NCBI GenBank assembly: GCA_963746885.1
Contig: CAVVDM010000006.1
Span: 434,001 to 498,000, forward strand
DNA: 64,000 bases
Reading direction: 5' to 3'
Source of the DNA: DATARH01 sp963746885
GTDB lineage: Bacteria; Pseudomonadota; Alphaproteobacteria; ATCC43930; CGMCC-115725
The translations under genes were made by a program, and so were the position numbers. Under the pieces are notes generated by a model, which searched no databases, had not been told where the DNA came from, and saw nothing but the letters and a program-made list of their open reading frames with translations. Position 1 is the first letter of the stretch; each line of letters begins with the position of its first letter. Below, one piece after another: positions 9,397 to 18,559 of the stretch.

Positions 9397-10186
9397 ATGC
9401 AGCGTAAGGTAGAGGGCCAACGTGACGGGACCGGCGCACCGATCTACGGCACCCATCCAGATTATCTGGCCCTGGTGGAGCCGGCGACCGCAGAGCGCCG
9501 AAGGGTGGTGTCCGAGCAACTGCAGCTCGCTTTTGAGGCTGCAAGCTTGCACGATTTTATAGAGTTCGCGCCCTATAATATTGAACGGTTAAGCCGTGTC
9601 TTGCTCAACCACCCCCTTTTGCTCAAACCGATCTCTCTACTACTGCAATGTAGCGACCCGCGCAATTAGCCGCGACCTTGACATAAACGTCGACACATAT
9701 TTTCCACGTTTAACTAAACATCAGGCAGTGGCTATAGCAAAATACCTTAGACCCTTGCTGCCCGCTAGAATTTCTGTCGACGCCATCTTAGCACTTGATC
9801 GCTACGCTTTTGTTGACAAGGAAATCCGAAAATATAAGGGAAGCTGGGAGACGATTGTTACAACGACTTTCTGCGATGTAACTGGCCGTACGTTCCGAAA
9901 GCGTAAGTTCGAGGTTGCCGGCGAGGAGTTCGAGATTGACTGCGCATACCCGACAACGGGGCTCATTGAAGTTGCGGTCGATGTTAAACGGATCGAAGCT
10001 CAAAGAGATATCCACAAACGCATCGATGAAATTATAAACAAGGCAGGTAAGCTTAAGAAAAATAACCCAACCGCATTTTTCGCCGCTATGATTTATTATA
10101 CGCTTGCGGGCCAGCAGGCCATTTCGAGCCGATTGGGGAGCCCAGACATAAGATCACATGCGTTTGCTGGACAGCACATACCTTAA
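9397..10186 (+). pseudogene. Restriction endonuclease-like protein, one frame break
   Basis: The start is the ATG at 9397, which has GGAGGG six bases upstream. The first frame runs to a TAG near 9667; the protein continues in another frame from about 9645 to 10186, about 260 residues in all. The C-terminal half has a PD-(D/E)xK-like signature: EFEIDCAYP, then IEVAVDVKR about ten residues later. It is AT-richer than its surroundings. Position next to and divergent from an N4-cytosine methyltransferase supports a type II restriction-modification pair. The match to any named endonuclease family is unknown. Confidence 0.55.
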
Positions 10187-10332
10187 ATTACTGCCGCCGC
10201 TCGAAATATATTGCGCGTTTTACAAAAAGATGGCGCCAATTTTCTAAGAGTTGGGCTCTCGACCTCTGAGCTCTGAGTTCCGAGGTTGCATTGAGCAAAT
10301 CGGTCAAACGCTGAGCCACAGGGGCTCGCTAC

Positions 10333-10349
10333 TGTTGCCAGATGTTGCC
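10333..10349 (+). repeat. Candidate integrase arm site, right end of island A
   Basis: TGTTGCC at 10333-10339 and 10343-10349, a 10-base period as at 3069-3085. It lies about 120 bases inside att site 2 in a 280-base non-coding tail after the endonuclease gene. Confidence 0.5.
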
Positions 10350-10468
10350 ACGTTGCACCCGTGACGAGGCGCAACCGAGGCCCAAACGGAGGCCGAAGGA
10401 TAGAGCGGCGGGAGCGTAAGTGGTTGGGAATATTAGTCCATCTCCGCCGCTTCTAAGCTGCGGCCGAA

Positions 10469-10552
10469 AATGGCATTGTAGAGGTCATGAGTTCGATCCT
10501 CATTGGCTCCACCAATTATATCAAGGGCTTAGATGGAAACGGCTAAGCCCTT
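10469..10552 (+). repeat. att site 2: partial tRNA-Ala 3' half plus terminator (island A/B junction)
   Basis: The copy begins in the anticodon loop and keeps the T-arm (ATGAG/CTCAT, perfectly paired), acceptor strand, CCA and terminator hairpin (10523-10532 with 10543-10552). There is no D-arm or 5' acceptor strand upstream, so it is not a tRNA gene. It marks the junction of two tandem integrations. Confidence 0.85.
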
Positions 10553-10563
10553 CTGGTTTCTGG

Positions 10564-10581
10564 GGAAGCAGGGGGGAAGCA
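10564..10581 (+). repeat. Candidate integrase arm site, left end of island B
   Basis: GGAAGCA at 10564-10570 and 10575-10581, an 11-base period. The identical motif and period recur at 38230-38247, next to the complete integrase, and at 38462-38479, beyond att site 3. Confidence 0.5.
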
Positions 10582-10639
10582 GCCGGCGGAAAATTGCTGC
10601 TTCTCGGGGCCGGCAAAATGAGGACATCACGTTGGTCGG

Positions 10640-11200
10640 GTAATGGTGCTCCGGGTCTGCGGGGCATCTCGTACCCGATCCTACCCTGCAAGCAGGGCCA
10701 ACACCGGGACCCCATCAGCGTTCGGCAGAGTCGTCGCCTCGCGACCCGCGATCCACCCGGACCGGCGAGCTCGATATCGACGTCAAGGTTTGGACGGTGC
10801 CCGCCGCGCGGATGAAGGCGGAACGCGGGCATCGCGTGCCGATATCCGAGGCCGCGCACGCGGTGCTCGGTAAGGTGCGTCCACTCGGTAAGGTGCCATC
10901 CAATTAGCACTGACGCGCGATGGCGAGCCGGACCCCGCCGCGCCAGTATTTCCCGGCCCGCGGCGGGCATTGCCGCTGTCCAACATGGTCATGTTGATGC
11001 TGCCGCGCCGCATGAAGCGTGCCGATTTGACGGCGCACGGTTTCCGGTCGACGTTCTCGGATTGGGCGGCCGAGCGCACCGCGTACCCGCGCGAGGTTGT
11101 CGAGATGGCACTCGCCCACACCGTCGAGAACAAGGTCGAGCGGGCATACCGGCGCGGCGATCTTTTCGACAAGCGGCGATGGACCGGCATACCACAGTGA
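10640..11200 (+). pseudogene. Integrase relic (C-terminal catalytic domain of a P4-type tyrosine recombinase)
   Basis: Two out-of-frame pieces match the DUF4102/P4-type integrase catalytic domain: WTVPAARMKAERGHRVPIS at about 10790-10850, then AHGFRSTFSDWAAERT and EMALAHTVENKVERAYRR at about 11035-11150. Those pieces hold the Arg, His and active-site Tyr regions. The N-terminal half is absent. It is a remnant of an older occupant of the tRNA-Ala site. Confidence 0.75.
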
Positions 11201-11350
11201 TCATCGGCGACCCGACGGTCTCTCTGCCTCTGCTCAAGTAAATCACCGGCTCTGACCACTGGTCATCCTCGTCTTCGCGACTGATAGAGCCTCTGCTGCG
11301 GCACCGGCATCCGGCATCTGTGCGGAAGATCGCAAAGGCGGTCATGGCAT

Positions 11351-12478
11351 ATGATCGTTTCTCCACTCGGGAACGAACTCGGCTTTCCACGGATCGTCCC
11401 ATTGTGGACTCAGACCGTTTCTGTGATCGTCACCGCCGAGGAACGCGCGCGCCTGGCCGCGCTTGTTGGGGATCGAAGCCGGCCGCTCAAGCACGTACAG
11501 CGTGCCCGCATTGTGCTGCACTCGGCCGATCGGCTGCCCGTTCTCGAAGTGGCGCGTCGCGCCAGCGTAAGTCGCCCGGCGGTTTGGCGCTGGCAGCGGC
11601 ACTTCGCCGAGGAAGGCGTGGACGGGCCCCTGCACGACAAGACCCGGCCTCCGGGCACGGCGCCCGTGCCGATAACGACAGTCGCCAAGGTGCTGGCACT
11701 TACCAGCGCCGATCCGCCGGGAGAGACGACCCATTGGACTGGACGCGCGATGGCCGCCGCCGTGGGCCTCTCGTTGCGGACAATCCAGCGCATCTGGGAG
11801 GCGCACCGGCTGCAACCCCACCGTTTGCGAACCTTCAAGCGCTCGAAGGACCCTGCCTTCGCCGAGAAGGTCGAGGACATCGTCGGCCTCTACATGCACC
11901 CGCCGGCCCACGCCGTCGTGCTGTCTATCGACCCCGAGAAGTCCCAGATCCAGGCCCTCGACCGAACCCAGCCGGGCCTGCCGCTCAAACCCGGCAAGTG
12001 CGGGACCATGACGCACGATTATAAGCGCCACGGCACGACCACCCTGTTCGCCGCCTTCAACGTGCTCGACGGTGTGGTGCTCGGTCACTGCATGCAGAAG
12101 TACACCCATCAAGAGTTCATTCGCTTCCTCAATGCTGTCGAGCGCGCGGTCCCCGCCGGCAAGTTGATCCACGCCATCCTCGACAATTATGCGACCCACA
12201 AGCACCCCAAGGTCCAAGCTTGGCTCATCCGCCATCCGCGCTGGACCTTCCACTTCACCCCGACCTCGGGCTCCTGGCTCAACGCCGTCGAGAATTTCTT
12301 CTCGGCCCTGACCCGAAAGCGCCTGCGGCGCGGCGTCTTCCGCTCCATCGTCGACCTTCAAGCCGCAATCAACCGCTACCTCGACGAGCACAACGGCAAT
12401 CCAAAGCCCTTCGTCTGGACCAAGCCCGCACGCGACATCCTCGGAAAACTCGCCCGACTGCCTGTACCTTCCGTCTGA
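11351..12478 (+). CDS. IS630-family transposase
   Basis: A 375-residue protein in one frame. The N-terminal part is a helix-turn-helix (VLEVARRASVSRPAVWRW), and a DDE domain follows: LSIDPEKSQIQALDR holds the first Asp, LDNYATHKHP the second and WLNAVENFF the Glu. The first motif has an extra Pro (usual spelling SIDEKSQIQ), which may weaken catalysis. The true start may be a later codon near the TQTVSV segment, giving the usual length of about 350. Element ends were not delimited. Confidence 0.88.
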   Translation: MIVSPLGNELGFPRIVPLWTQTVSVIVTAEERARLAALVGDRSRPLKHVQRARIVLHSADRLPVLEVARRASVSRPAVWRWQRHFAEEGVDGPLHDKTRPPGTAPVPITTVAKVLALTSADPPGETTHWTGRAMAAAVGLSLRTIQRIWEAHRLQPHRLRTFKRSKDPAFAEKVEDIVGLYMHPPAHAVVLSIDPEKSQIQALDRTQPGLPLKPGKCGTMTHDYKRHGTTTLFAAFNVLDGVVLGHCMQKYTHQEFIRFLNAVERAVPAGKLIHAILDNYATHKHPKVQAWLIRHPRWTFHFTPTSGSWLNAVENFFSALTRKRLRRGVFRSIVDLQAAINRYLDEHNGNPKPFVWTKPARDILGKLARLPVPSV

Positions 12479-12492
12479 GTCGGTGCGCGTCT

Positions 12493-14033
12493 CATGTCCG
12501 CCTTTCCAAGTAGCAGGCAAGCGAATTGGTGGCTTTCTTTCAAGCGTTTGTTCCAGGCTCTTCCGGGCAGGGCAGGAGGCGCGGTCGTCGAAACGACGGT
12601 TGATCATACTCTGATGCGCGGGTCGGAACCGCATGACCGTTGATGCGTCGCAGAGCTGCCTCGGTCTAGGGACCTGCGTCGGATCGACGATCCGGCAGAT
12701 AGTGCACGCGAGGGTTCTCCTGACCGCGACCGTGCCCCCAGCCTTGCCCGGAAGGAGGGTGTTGGATGGTTCGCTGGCGCCTCCTGTGGATGCGATCACG
12801 CGCTTTTTCTGATCAGCCCGCCGTCACCGTCACCTGCCGGGCGATGGCCCAGACGAAACCCGACAACTCGCGGGCGATCGCGGTGGTGACGACATTGGCC
12901 GGCTTGCCGGTCCGGGCGAGCTTGCGATAGCGCGCGCACAGCCGGACTTGCCCCTTCCAGGCGATGTCGCGGATCGGTCTCGGCTGGTTCTCCTGCCGCA
13001 GCAGCAACTCGCGGCTGAGCCGGGCCGGGAAGCGGTAGCTCCAGGCCGCCTCGATCAACAGCCGGCGGGCCGCCCCGTTGCCGGCTTTGGTGATGCCGCC
13101 GCGTCTGACGCCCGCGCCGCTCGAATGTTCGGACGGCACCAGCCCGAGATAGGCCATCAGCTGACGCGGATCGGCGAAGCGCGAGAGATCGCCCAGTTCG
13201 GCAATCAGCGTCGCCGCGTTGACCAGCGCCATGCCGCGCATTGTCTGCAGCGCCGCCACGACGGGAGCCAGATTCCAGTCCGGCAGCATCGCCTCGATCT
13301 GAGCCGTCAGCCGATCGCGCCGCGTCTCGGCGGCTTCGACCGCCTGAATGTAATCCTCGATCACGAGGTGATGCACCGCCTGCTCGAACTTGAGACCGGC
13401 GAGCCAGCGGCGATGCAGCTTGGTCCAGGCCGGCCGGCCATAGTGGCACCCCTGGCGCAACAGAAAGCCGGACAGTTGCTGGCGCGCCCGGCGCAGACTA
13501 TGCACCGCGTCGAGCCGCGCCCGCACCAGGTCGCGCATCGCCTCGTGCCGGGCATCGGGAACCCACACCGCAGTCAGTTCGCCCGCCCGCTGCAGCCTGG
13601 CCAGGCTGGCAGCATCCCGCCGGTCGGTCTTGACCCGGTCGCCCGCTCGCTTCGGGATCAGCGAGGGAGCGACCACGATGCATTCGTGTCCCTGGGCCAA
13701 CAGTCGACGGTGAATGCCATAACCGCACGGCCCCGCTTCGTAGCAAAACCGCAGGGTCATACCGTCGCCGCCGAGCTTGCGCAGCAATCGGTCCAGCGCC
13801 GTCGCTGTGTTCCCGATCCGGCCATACTCCCGCACCTCGCCCCGCAGGCCACCCGAGGCCACCCGAGGCCACCGCGACAACAAGGCTATCCTTGTGAACA
13901 TCAAGCCCGACGTAGCTGATACGATCCGCCATGACCCGTCTCCCGATGCATGAGGCCCGGCACCGGCCTACCCGGCGCAACCCTCGGTACCTGCATACTG
14001 TGAGACGGGTCGCCCCGTACTCAGGCGGACATG
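12493..14033 (-). mobile_element. IS110-family insertion sequence, third type (IS1111-like)
   Basis: An 11-bp inverted repeat, CATGTCCGCCT, lies at 12493-12503 and, inverted, at 14023-14033. The transposase reads leftward with about 320 non-coding bases downstream and 100 upstream, the same proportions as the IS110 copies at 7.7 and 46.7 kb. The right end falls inside a membrane-protein gene and truncates it. Confidence 0.7.
12813..13932 (-). pseudogene. IS110-family transposase, frame broken by a 10-bp tandem duplication
   Basis: The true start is the ATG at 13932 (MADRISYVGLDVHKDS). The frame shifts near 13850-13872, where the ten bases GGCCACCCGA are repeated in tandem; removing one copy restores the reading VAVASGG-LRGEVREYGR. 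The rest is intact: FCYEAGPCGYG, KTDRRDA, the LDAVHSL helical linker, MRGMALVNA, YLGLVPSEHSSG and ITKAGNGAAR. Length after repair is about 370 residues. It differs clearly from the other IS110 transposases here. Confidence 0.85.
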
Positions 14034-14290
14034 TAGTCTAGGTTGCCGAGAGTGACGGCCCCCGCAACCATGCAGAACGAGAGCGTGATCGCGCGCTCGA
14101 TCCGCAGCCACCGCGCTTTTGCGGCCGTCAGTCCGACGGCGTCGATCGGTATGAGCACGCCGAACCCGGCGACGTACGCAACCCACGTCGGGAGCAGCCT
14201 GATCCGATCCGGCAGCATCGCCAGCAGAAAAATCACGGCGAGGATCGCGAACGCGACGGGCCAGCGTGGTTCGAAATTTTTGGTCTGCAT
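14021..14290 (-). pseudogene. Membrane protein, C-terminus cut off by the IS110-family element
   Basis: The 89-residue remnant starts at the ATG at 14290 and has three hydrophobic helices (AFAILAVIFLLAMLP, VAYVAGFGVLIPIDAVGL, TLSFCMVAGAVTLGNL). The frame stops within the terminal inverted repeat of the IS, so the original protein was longer. It is four bases downstream of the DUF1622 gene and part of the same operon. No function can be given. Confidence 0.6.
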
Positions 14291-14294
14291 CGAC

Positions 14295-14645
14295 TCACTC
14301 TGGGGTTACGCGCTGCTGCTCACGGATCTCCTTCAGATCGCTCTCCAGGAAATAGTTGAGAAACGTCCGGATCACGGCGACCGCGGCGATCCGGCCAACG
14401 GCATCCCAGTCATTGGTGATAGACGTCTCGATAATATCGGCCGCGAGTTGGAAGGTCAGGCCGGCGACCAGCCAGCGCGCGTAACGCAGCCAAATATCGC
14501 GCTGCTCGTACCCCGACCGCGAGGAAAGCATCAGACGCAAGCCGTCGATGAAGGTCTCAATGGTGCCGGCAACGATAATCGCCAGCGCCAGCGCGTCGAT
14601 TGCAACTACGGCGTATTCCGTAACGACGGTCAGCCACTCTTTCAT
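14295..14645 (-). CDS. DUF1622 family membrane protein
   Basis: A 116-residue protein with an N-terminal hydrophobic helix (VVAIDALALAIIVAGTIE), an amphipathic middle with RLRLMLSSR-like basic residues, a second hydrophobic segment and a conserved Arg-Thr-Phe-Leu-Asn-Tyr-Phe-Leu-Glu region near the end. This pattern is typical of DUF1622. It starts six bases after the methyltransferase stop, so co-transcription is expected. Function of the family is unknown. Confidence 0.8.
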   Translation of the reverse strand: MKEWLTVVTEYAVVAIDALALAIIVAGTIETFIDGLRLMLSSRSGYEQRDIWLRYARWLVAGLTFQLAADIIETSITNDWDAVGRIAAVAVIRTFLNYFLESDLKEIREQQRVTPE

Positions 14646-14651
14646 CGCATT

Positions 14652-15950
14652 TCACTCCGCTCCCACGGGGCCGGAATTTGCCCTGAGTTTGCCGTGAGTG
14701 TCGAACACCACCTGATCATGCAGCCAAAGCCGTTCAAAGAAGCTACGCGCTAAGTCGAGTTGCGAATATTGGTGTGAGGTTGGCGACCTAACTGCTATTA
14801 TTTCACCAATACTCATGCTTCCGTCAATAACATCAAACAAGCTCTTTTCTGTCGGATTAATGAGCATAAATAGATCCGTGTAGGTGTGGCTCTGATTGAT
14901 TAGAACGGCTGCGGCCCCACGGGGCAACCGTTCTTGAACACAGATCGTCTCCGACATTCGAATGGGCACAAAGCCAAGCCAAGCGTCGCCGGTAAAACTG
15001 ACCTGACGCGCACCGTCAGGATTATCGTTTCGGTAAGTGACCATGCTGTGGCGGACCATCGTCCCGCGAAACAACTCGATAGCGGCATACTGCTCTGCCA
15101 AGGAAAGCTGTACCATCCGGTTAGCCTGCGGGATGCTCGCTAGGACGCCACAGTGAGGGTTGTAGGGTGCTTGTCTGACCCATCGACCAAATCTCAGCCC
15201 TCCCCTCTCGATAAAGTCGAATAATTGCGGGACTGAATACGCGCGGTCCTGCGGGTGCAGGAGAGCATCAGCAAGTGCCGCCTCCTGCCGAAAGTCCGGG
15301 GCCTCGCGCAGCAGGGTTTCCAGCGGATGTCCTTGGGGCAATGCCGTAAGCGCCCTGACGAGAGCGGGAATTTCCTGGCCGGTGGCAGAAATACCGAGCC
15401 GCCTGCAGAAGTCTTGCAGCATGTAGACGCCGGTCCGGCCGTACGGCGCATACACCATCAGGTGCATCGCTCCATCGGGCCGGAGCACGCGGCGCAAAAC
15501 TCTAAGCCCCGCATCAGGGTCCGCGAGATGATGCAGAACCCCGGTGCACACGACCTGATCGAAGCTCATCTCCAGGTCGCCGATCCGCTCGATCGGCAGT
15601 TGGTGGACCCGGAGGTTTTTCAGATTGTATTTTCGCTTGAGTTCCTCGGTGCAGCGCACGCTGGTGGCGCTGAAGTCGATGCCGGTAACCTGGGCTTTCG
15701 GCCAACGCAAGGCGTGCTTCGCCGCCTGCGAGGTGCCACAGCCGGCAACGAGGATGGAGTGGTCTTCCCGGTAAGGTCGGGCAGGCCAAAACAGGTGATA
15801 ATCCGCGCGGCGGCGTTTCCGGTCCTGCCAGGCCCGCCGATAGTTGTCGAGGCTCTTGATCGGCGGGGGATAAGGATAACGGTCGTAGAAGTCCTGAACT
15901 TCCGCGGTCACGTCAGATGATTTAGCAGCATCTTCTTGTCGTGGTGACAT
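14652..15950 (-). CDS. Class I SAM-dependent methyltransferase with C-terminal winged-helix-like extension
   Basis: A protein of 432 residues. The N-terminus has FYDRYPYPPP, as in several small-molecule methyltransferases. Residues of about 65-170 are the Rossmann domain: ILVAGCGTSQAA (motif I), VTGIDFSATSV, VVCTGVLHHLADP (motif IV) and LRPDGAMHLMVYAPYGR. The last 60 residues (LFDVIDGSMSIGEII … SFFERLWLHDQVVF) resemble a PqqD-like winged helix. The substrate is unknown. It sits in a tight operon of four genes with spacings of four to six bases. Confidence 0.85.
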   Translation of the reverse strand: MSPRQEDAAKSSDVTAEVQDFYDRYPYPPPIKSLDNYRRAWQDRKRRRADYHLFWPARPYREDHSILVAGCGTSQAAKHALRWPKAQVTGIDFSATSVRCTEELKRKYNLKNLRVHQLPIERIGDLEMSFDQVVCTGVLHHLADPDAGLRVLRRVLRPDGAMHLMVYAPYGRTGVYMLQDFCRRLGISATGQEIPALVRALTALPQGHPLETLLREAPDFRQEAALADALLHPQDRAYSVPQLFDFIERGGLRFGRWVRQAPYNPHCGVLASIPQANRMVQLSLAEQYAAIELFRGTMVRHSMVTYRNDNPDGARQVSFTGDAWLGFVPIRMSETICVQERLPRGAAAVLINQSHTYTDLFMLINPTEKSLFDVIDGSMSIGEIIAVRSPTSHQYSQLDLARSFFERLWLHDQVVFDTHGKLRANSGPVGAE

Positions 15951-15956
15951 CGTGAA

Positions 15957-16340
15957 TTACCGCGAGGTTGGGGTAGGCCGAAGGCACGCGATGCACCATG
16001 TTGCCAGCGCGGCGTGTGCGAACACGGCCATCCAGAGAACGATGCCGCCCAAACCCTCGCCGAGCCACGCATAGGCGAGGATTGCGACAGCGGCGACGTT
16101 GTAGAACGACAGGGCGATGACGACGCCGATCGCGCTTTGGCTGTGTTCGTCTTGGCGCGCGCGCCAACAAACAAAGCCGAGTGCCACCAACGCCGCCCCG
16201 CCCACCCGACCAACGACGGCGCCCGCCGGAAGATCGAGCGGCGCGCGAAGCAGGATCGACACCAGCAACGCCGGCATTGCCAGCAATGCAACCCCGGTCG
16301 CAGTCTCCAGCACCGCAGTTATGGCGAGCAGGGATCTCAT
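15957..16340 (-). CDS. Small integral membrane protein, hypothetical
   Basis: The protein is 127 residues with about four hydrophobic helices (ALLAMPALLVSILL, VGGAALVALGFVCW, VVIALSFYNVAAVAILAYAW, GIVLWMAVFAHAALATW). It is the first gene of the operon that continues with the methyltransferase six bases downstream. No family is recognised. Confidence 0.65.
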   Translation of the reverse strand: MRSLLAITAVLETATGVALLAMPALLVSILLRAPLDLPAGAVVGRVGGAALVALGFVCWRARQDEHSQSAIGVVIALSFYNVAAVAILAYAWLGEGLGGIVLWMAVFAHAALATWCIACLRPTPTSR

Positions 16341-16545
16341 GGCGTATTCCTGTTGCAGTCACCCTCGTCACCTTGAACGCTCTCCGATCGATCCGCCGAT
16401 CGGCTTCGGAAATCACCCGAGGCCGCCGGCAGATCGTTCATTGCCAATCGCAACCGGGCCGCCGATGCCCTTCTTGGTGAGACCCGGACGCGTGGGGCTT
16501 GTGGCCCCACGCGTCCGCTTGTATGCCTGCAAGACCCTGTGGCGA

Positions 16546-18030
16546 TCAGCTATGGCCGTGACTCGCGACCTGGGCCAGCACCGCATCCAGGTTGAACGAG
16601 GCGGGTTTCTGCCGTGGCGGGAACTTGGCAAAATCCGCAATCTCCCCGGCGATCAGCGCCTGCATCTGGTACATCTGGGGAACATGATCGACCATCCAGT
16701 CCATGTAGGTGTTCGAGTTGAACTCGGCCCGCTCGAATGGATCGCGACGCAAGCTCATTATTAACGGCACTCGAAGCTTCACGAACGGCTCCGCCCACAG
16801 TTTCATCGTGTCGGCGCGTTGCACCGCCAAATGGAGCTTCCAATCGCCGATTCGCACCGCGATAACATCGCCGTCATCGCTGAAATAGATGACGGCGTTT
16901 CTTGGACTCTCCGCCACTTCTCCTGTCATGTACGGGACTTGGTTGAAGCCGTCGAGATGCACGTGATAATTCTGGCCGCCCACCGTGCAGCCGTTGAGGA
17001 GCTGCTCTTTCACGTCCGGGTTGCCGGCGATCGCCAATAACGTCGGAAACATGTCGATGTGCGAGACGATGCCGTTGAGGGCTGACCCGGCCTTGATCTT
17101 GCCCGGCCATCGGATGAAGCACGGCACGCGCCAGCCGCCTTCCCAGTTGGTGTCCTTCTGCCCGCGGAACGGAGTACTGGCGCCGTCGGGCCAAGTGTCG
17201 TTCTCCGGTCCGTTGTCGGTGGAATACATGACGATCGTGTTGTCGGCGATGCCCAATTCGTCGAGCTTGTCGAGCATCATGCCGATCTGCTCGTCATGCA
17301 CGACCATCCGATCGCTATAAGGGTCCTGGCCGCTCTTGCCGAGATTTTTTTCCGCAACGTGGGTCCGAAAGTGCATGGCCGTCGAGTTGTACCACAGGAA
17401 GAACGGCTGATCCGCCTTGGCCTGCTTTTCCATCCAGGCGAGGGCCTGCTCGGTGATCTCCTCGTCGATGGTCTCCATGCGCTTCTTTGTCAGCGGGCCG
17501 GTGTCGGTGATCGTCTGCCCGCCCTTGCCGTCGGCGACACAATGGAGCACGCCGCGGGGACCGAACTTCTTTCTGAATTCCGGGTCCTTGGGATAGTCAG
17601 GCAGTTCGGGTTCCTCCTCGGCGTTGAGATGATAGAGATTGCCGAAGAATTCGTCGAAGCCGTGCACGGTCGGCAGGTATTCGTCGCGGTCGCCGAGATG
17701 GTTCTTGCCGAACTGGCCGGTGGCGTAGCCGAGCGGCTTCAGCATTTCGGCAATGGTCGGGTCTTCCTTTTGCAGGCCGACCGTAGCGCCGGGCATGCCG
17801 ACCTTGGTCAGGCCGGTGCGGATCGGGTTCTGGCCGGTGATGAAGCAGGCCCGGCCGGCGGTGCAGCTCTGCTGGGCGTAGTAATCGGTGAAGGTTACTC
17901 CTTCTTCGGCCACTCGGTCGATGTTGGGAGTCCGGTAGCCCATCATGCCGCGACTAAAGTGGCTGATATTCCAGATACCGATGTCGTCACCCCACAGGAT
18001 GAGGATGTTCGGCTTCTTTGTTTGAGGCAT
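16546..18030 (-). CDS. Arylsulfatase (sulfatase family, CTAGR active site)
   Basis: A 494-residue alkaline-phosphatase-fold sulfatase. NILILWGDDIG supplies metal ligands. Cys56 in CTAGR is the residue converted to formylglycine, GKNHLGDRDE holds catalytic Lys/His, and YSTDNGPENDTWPDG supplies the second Asp/Asn pair. The C-terminal region carries a four-stranded subdomain. No signal peptide is visible, so a cytoplasmic location is likely unless export is non-classical. GGAG lies before the ATG at 18030. It is the last gene of the operon that includes formylglycine-generating enzyme, its expected activator. Substrate unknown. Confidence 0.93.
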   Translation of the reverse strand: MPQTKKPNILILWGDDIGIWNISHFSRGMMGYRTPNIDRVAEEGVTFTDYYAQQSCTAGRACFITGQNPIRTGLTKVGMPGATVGLQKEDPTIAEMLKPLGYATGQFGKNHLGDRDEYLPTVHGFDEFFGNLYHLNAEEEPELPDYPKDPEFRKKFGPRGVLHCVADGKGGQTITDTGPLTKKRMETIDEEITEQALAWMEKQAKADQPFFLWYNSTAMHFRTHVAEKNLGKSGQDPYSDRMVVHDEQIGMMLDKLDELGIADNTIVMYSTDNGPENDTWPDGASTPFRGQKDTNWEGGWRVPCFIRWPGKIKAGSALNGIVSHIDMFPTLLAIAGNPDVKEQLLNGCTVGGQNYHVHLDGFNQVPYMTGEVAESPRNAVIYFSDDGDVIAVRIGDWKLHLAVQRADTMKLWAEPFVKLRVPLIMSLRRDPFERAEFNSNTYMDWMVDHVPQMYQMQALIAGEIADFAKFPPRQKPASFNLDAVLAQVASHGHS

Positions 18031-18095
18031 ATCGATCTCCTTTGCTTGACTTCACGATTTTAGCGCTACGTCTTGGTGTTTCCTCCACTTACCGC

Positions 18096-18539
18096 TTACA
18101 CCAGGCGGAATAGCACGGCAAAAAACGCCAAAAGACCGACGAGCAGGAGGACGATTGCGACCGCGTAAAGCGGCGTTTGCTTTCCCTCCTTGGTCACTCC
18201 TGCGACCGCCGCGAAACTTCCGCTCCACAAGTAACGAAGCGTCCAGTGGTACTGCCAAATTGATACGACAAGCGCCAGGATGCCGCAGAAAATCAGCCCA
18301 AGCCCCAGGTAATACGGCGCCTCCGGAAAAACGCTAGGCTTGCTCCCGGGCATGTTCGGCAGATGATTGAAAAACTGCACGATCGTGAAGCCGAAGCCAA
18401 TCAACGAGACCGCTGTGCGCAGGTACGACATCAGCGTGCGTTCGACGCTCATCCGGGTGCGCAGCCAGCCGAAATGCGTGTCTGCCGTTACCCTGACTTC
18501 GAACCGATCCGCGCTCGGACCGGTGTGTGGGTCTGCCAT
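18096..18539 (-). CDS. DUF202 (YidH-like) membrane protein
   Basis: The 147-residue protein starts at the ATG at 18539. After a short polar N-terminus comes the DUF202 signature FGWLRTRMSVERTLMSYLRTA, then three hydrophobic helices (VSLIGFGFTIVQFF, YYLGLGLIFCGILALVVSIW, LYAVAIVLLLVGLLAFFAVLF). DUF202 proteins are small inner-membrane proteins of unknown function that often accompany sulfatase genes. It lies 20 bases after the porin-like gene and 65 before sulfatase 1. Confidence 0.85.
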   Translation of the reverse strand: MADPHTGPSADRFEVRVTADTHFGWLRTRMSVERTLMSYLRTAVSLIGFGFTIVQFFNHLPNMPGSKPSVFPEAPYYLGLGLIFCGILALVVSIWQYHWTLRYLWSGSFAAVAGVTKEGKQTPLYAVAIVLLLVGLLAFFAVLFRLV

Positions 18540-18559
18540 GCGGGTTATCTTTCCGTGAA

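Noticed and set aside
10469..10515. Second tRNA-Ala gene
   Set aside because: Only the 3' half is present. The D-arm and 5' acceptor strand are missing, so it is an attachment site.
11342..12799. 485-codon minus-strand frame
   Set aside because: It lies opposite the IS630 transposase and continues into IS110 non-coding DNA; it is a shadow of a high-GC gene.
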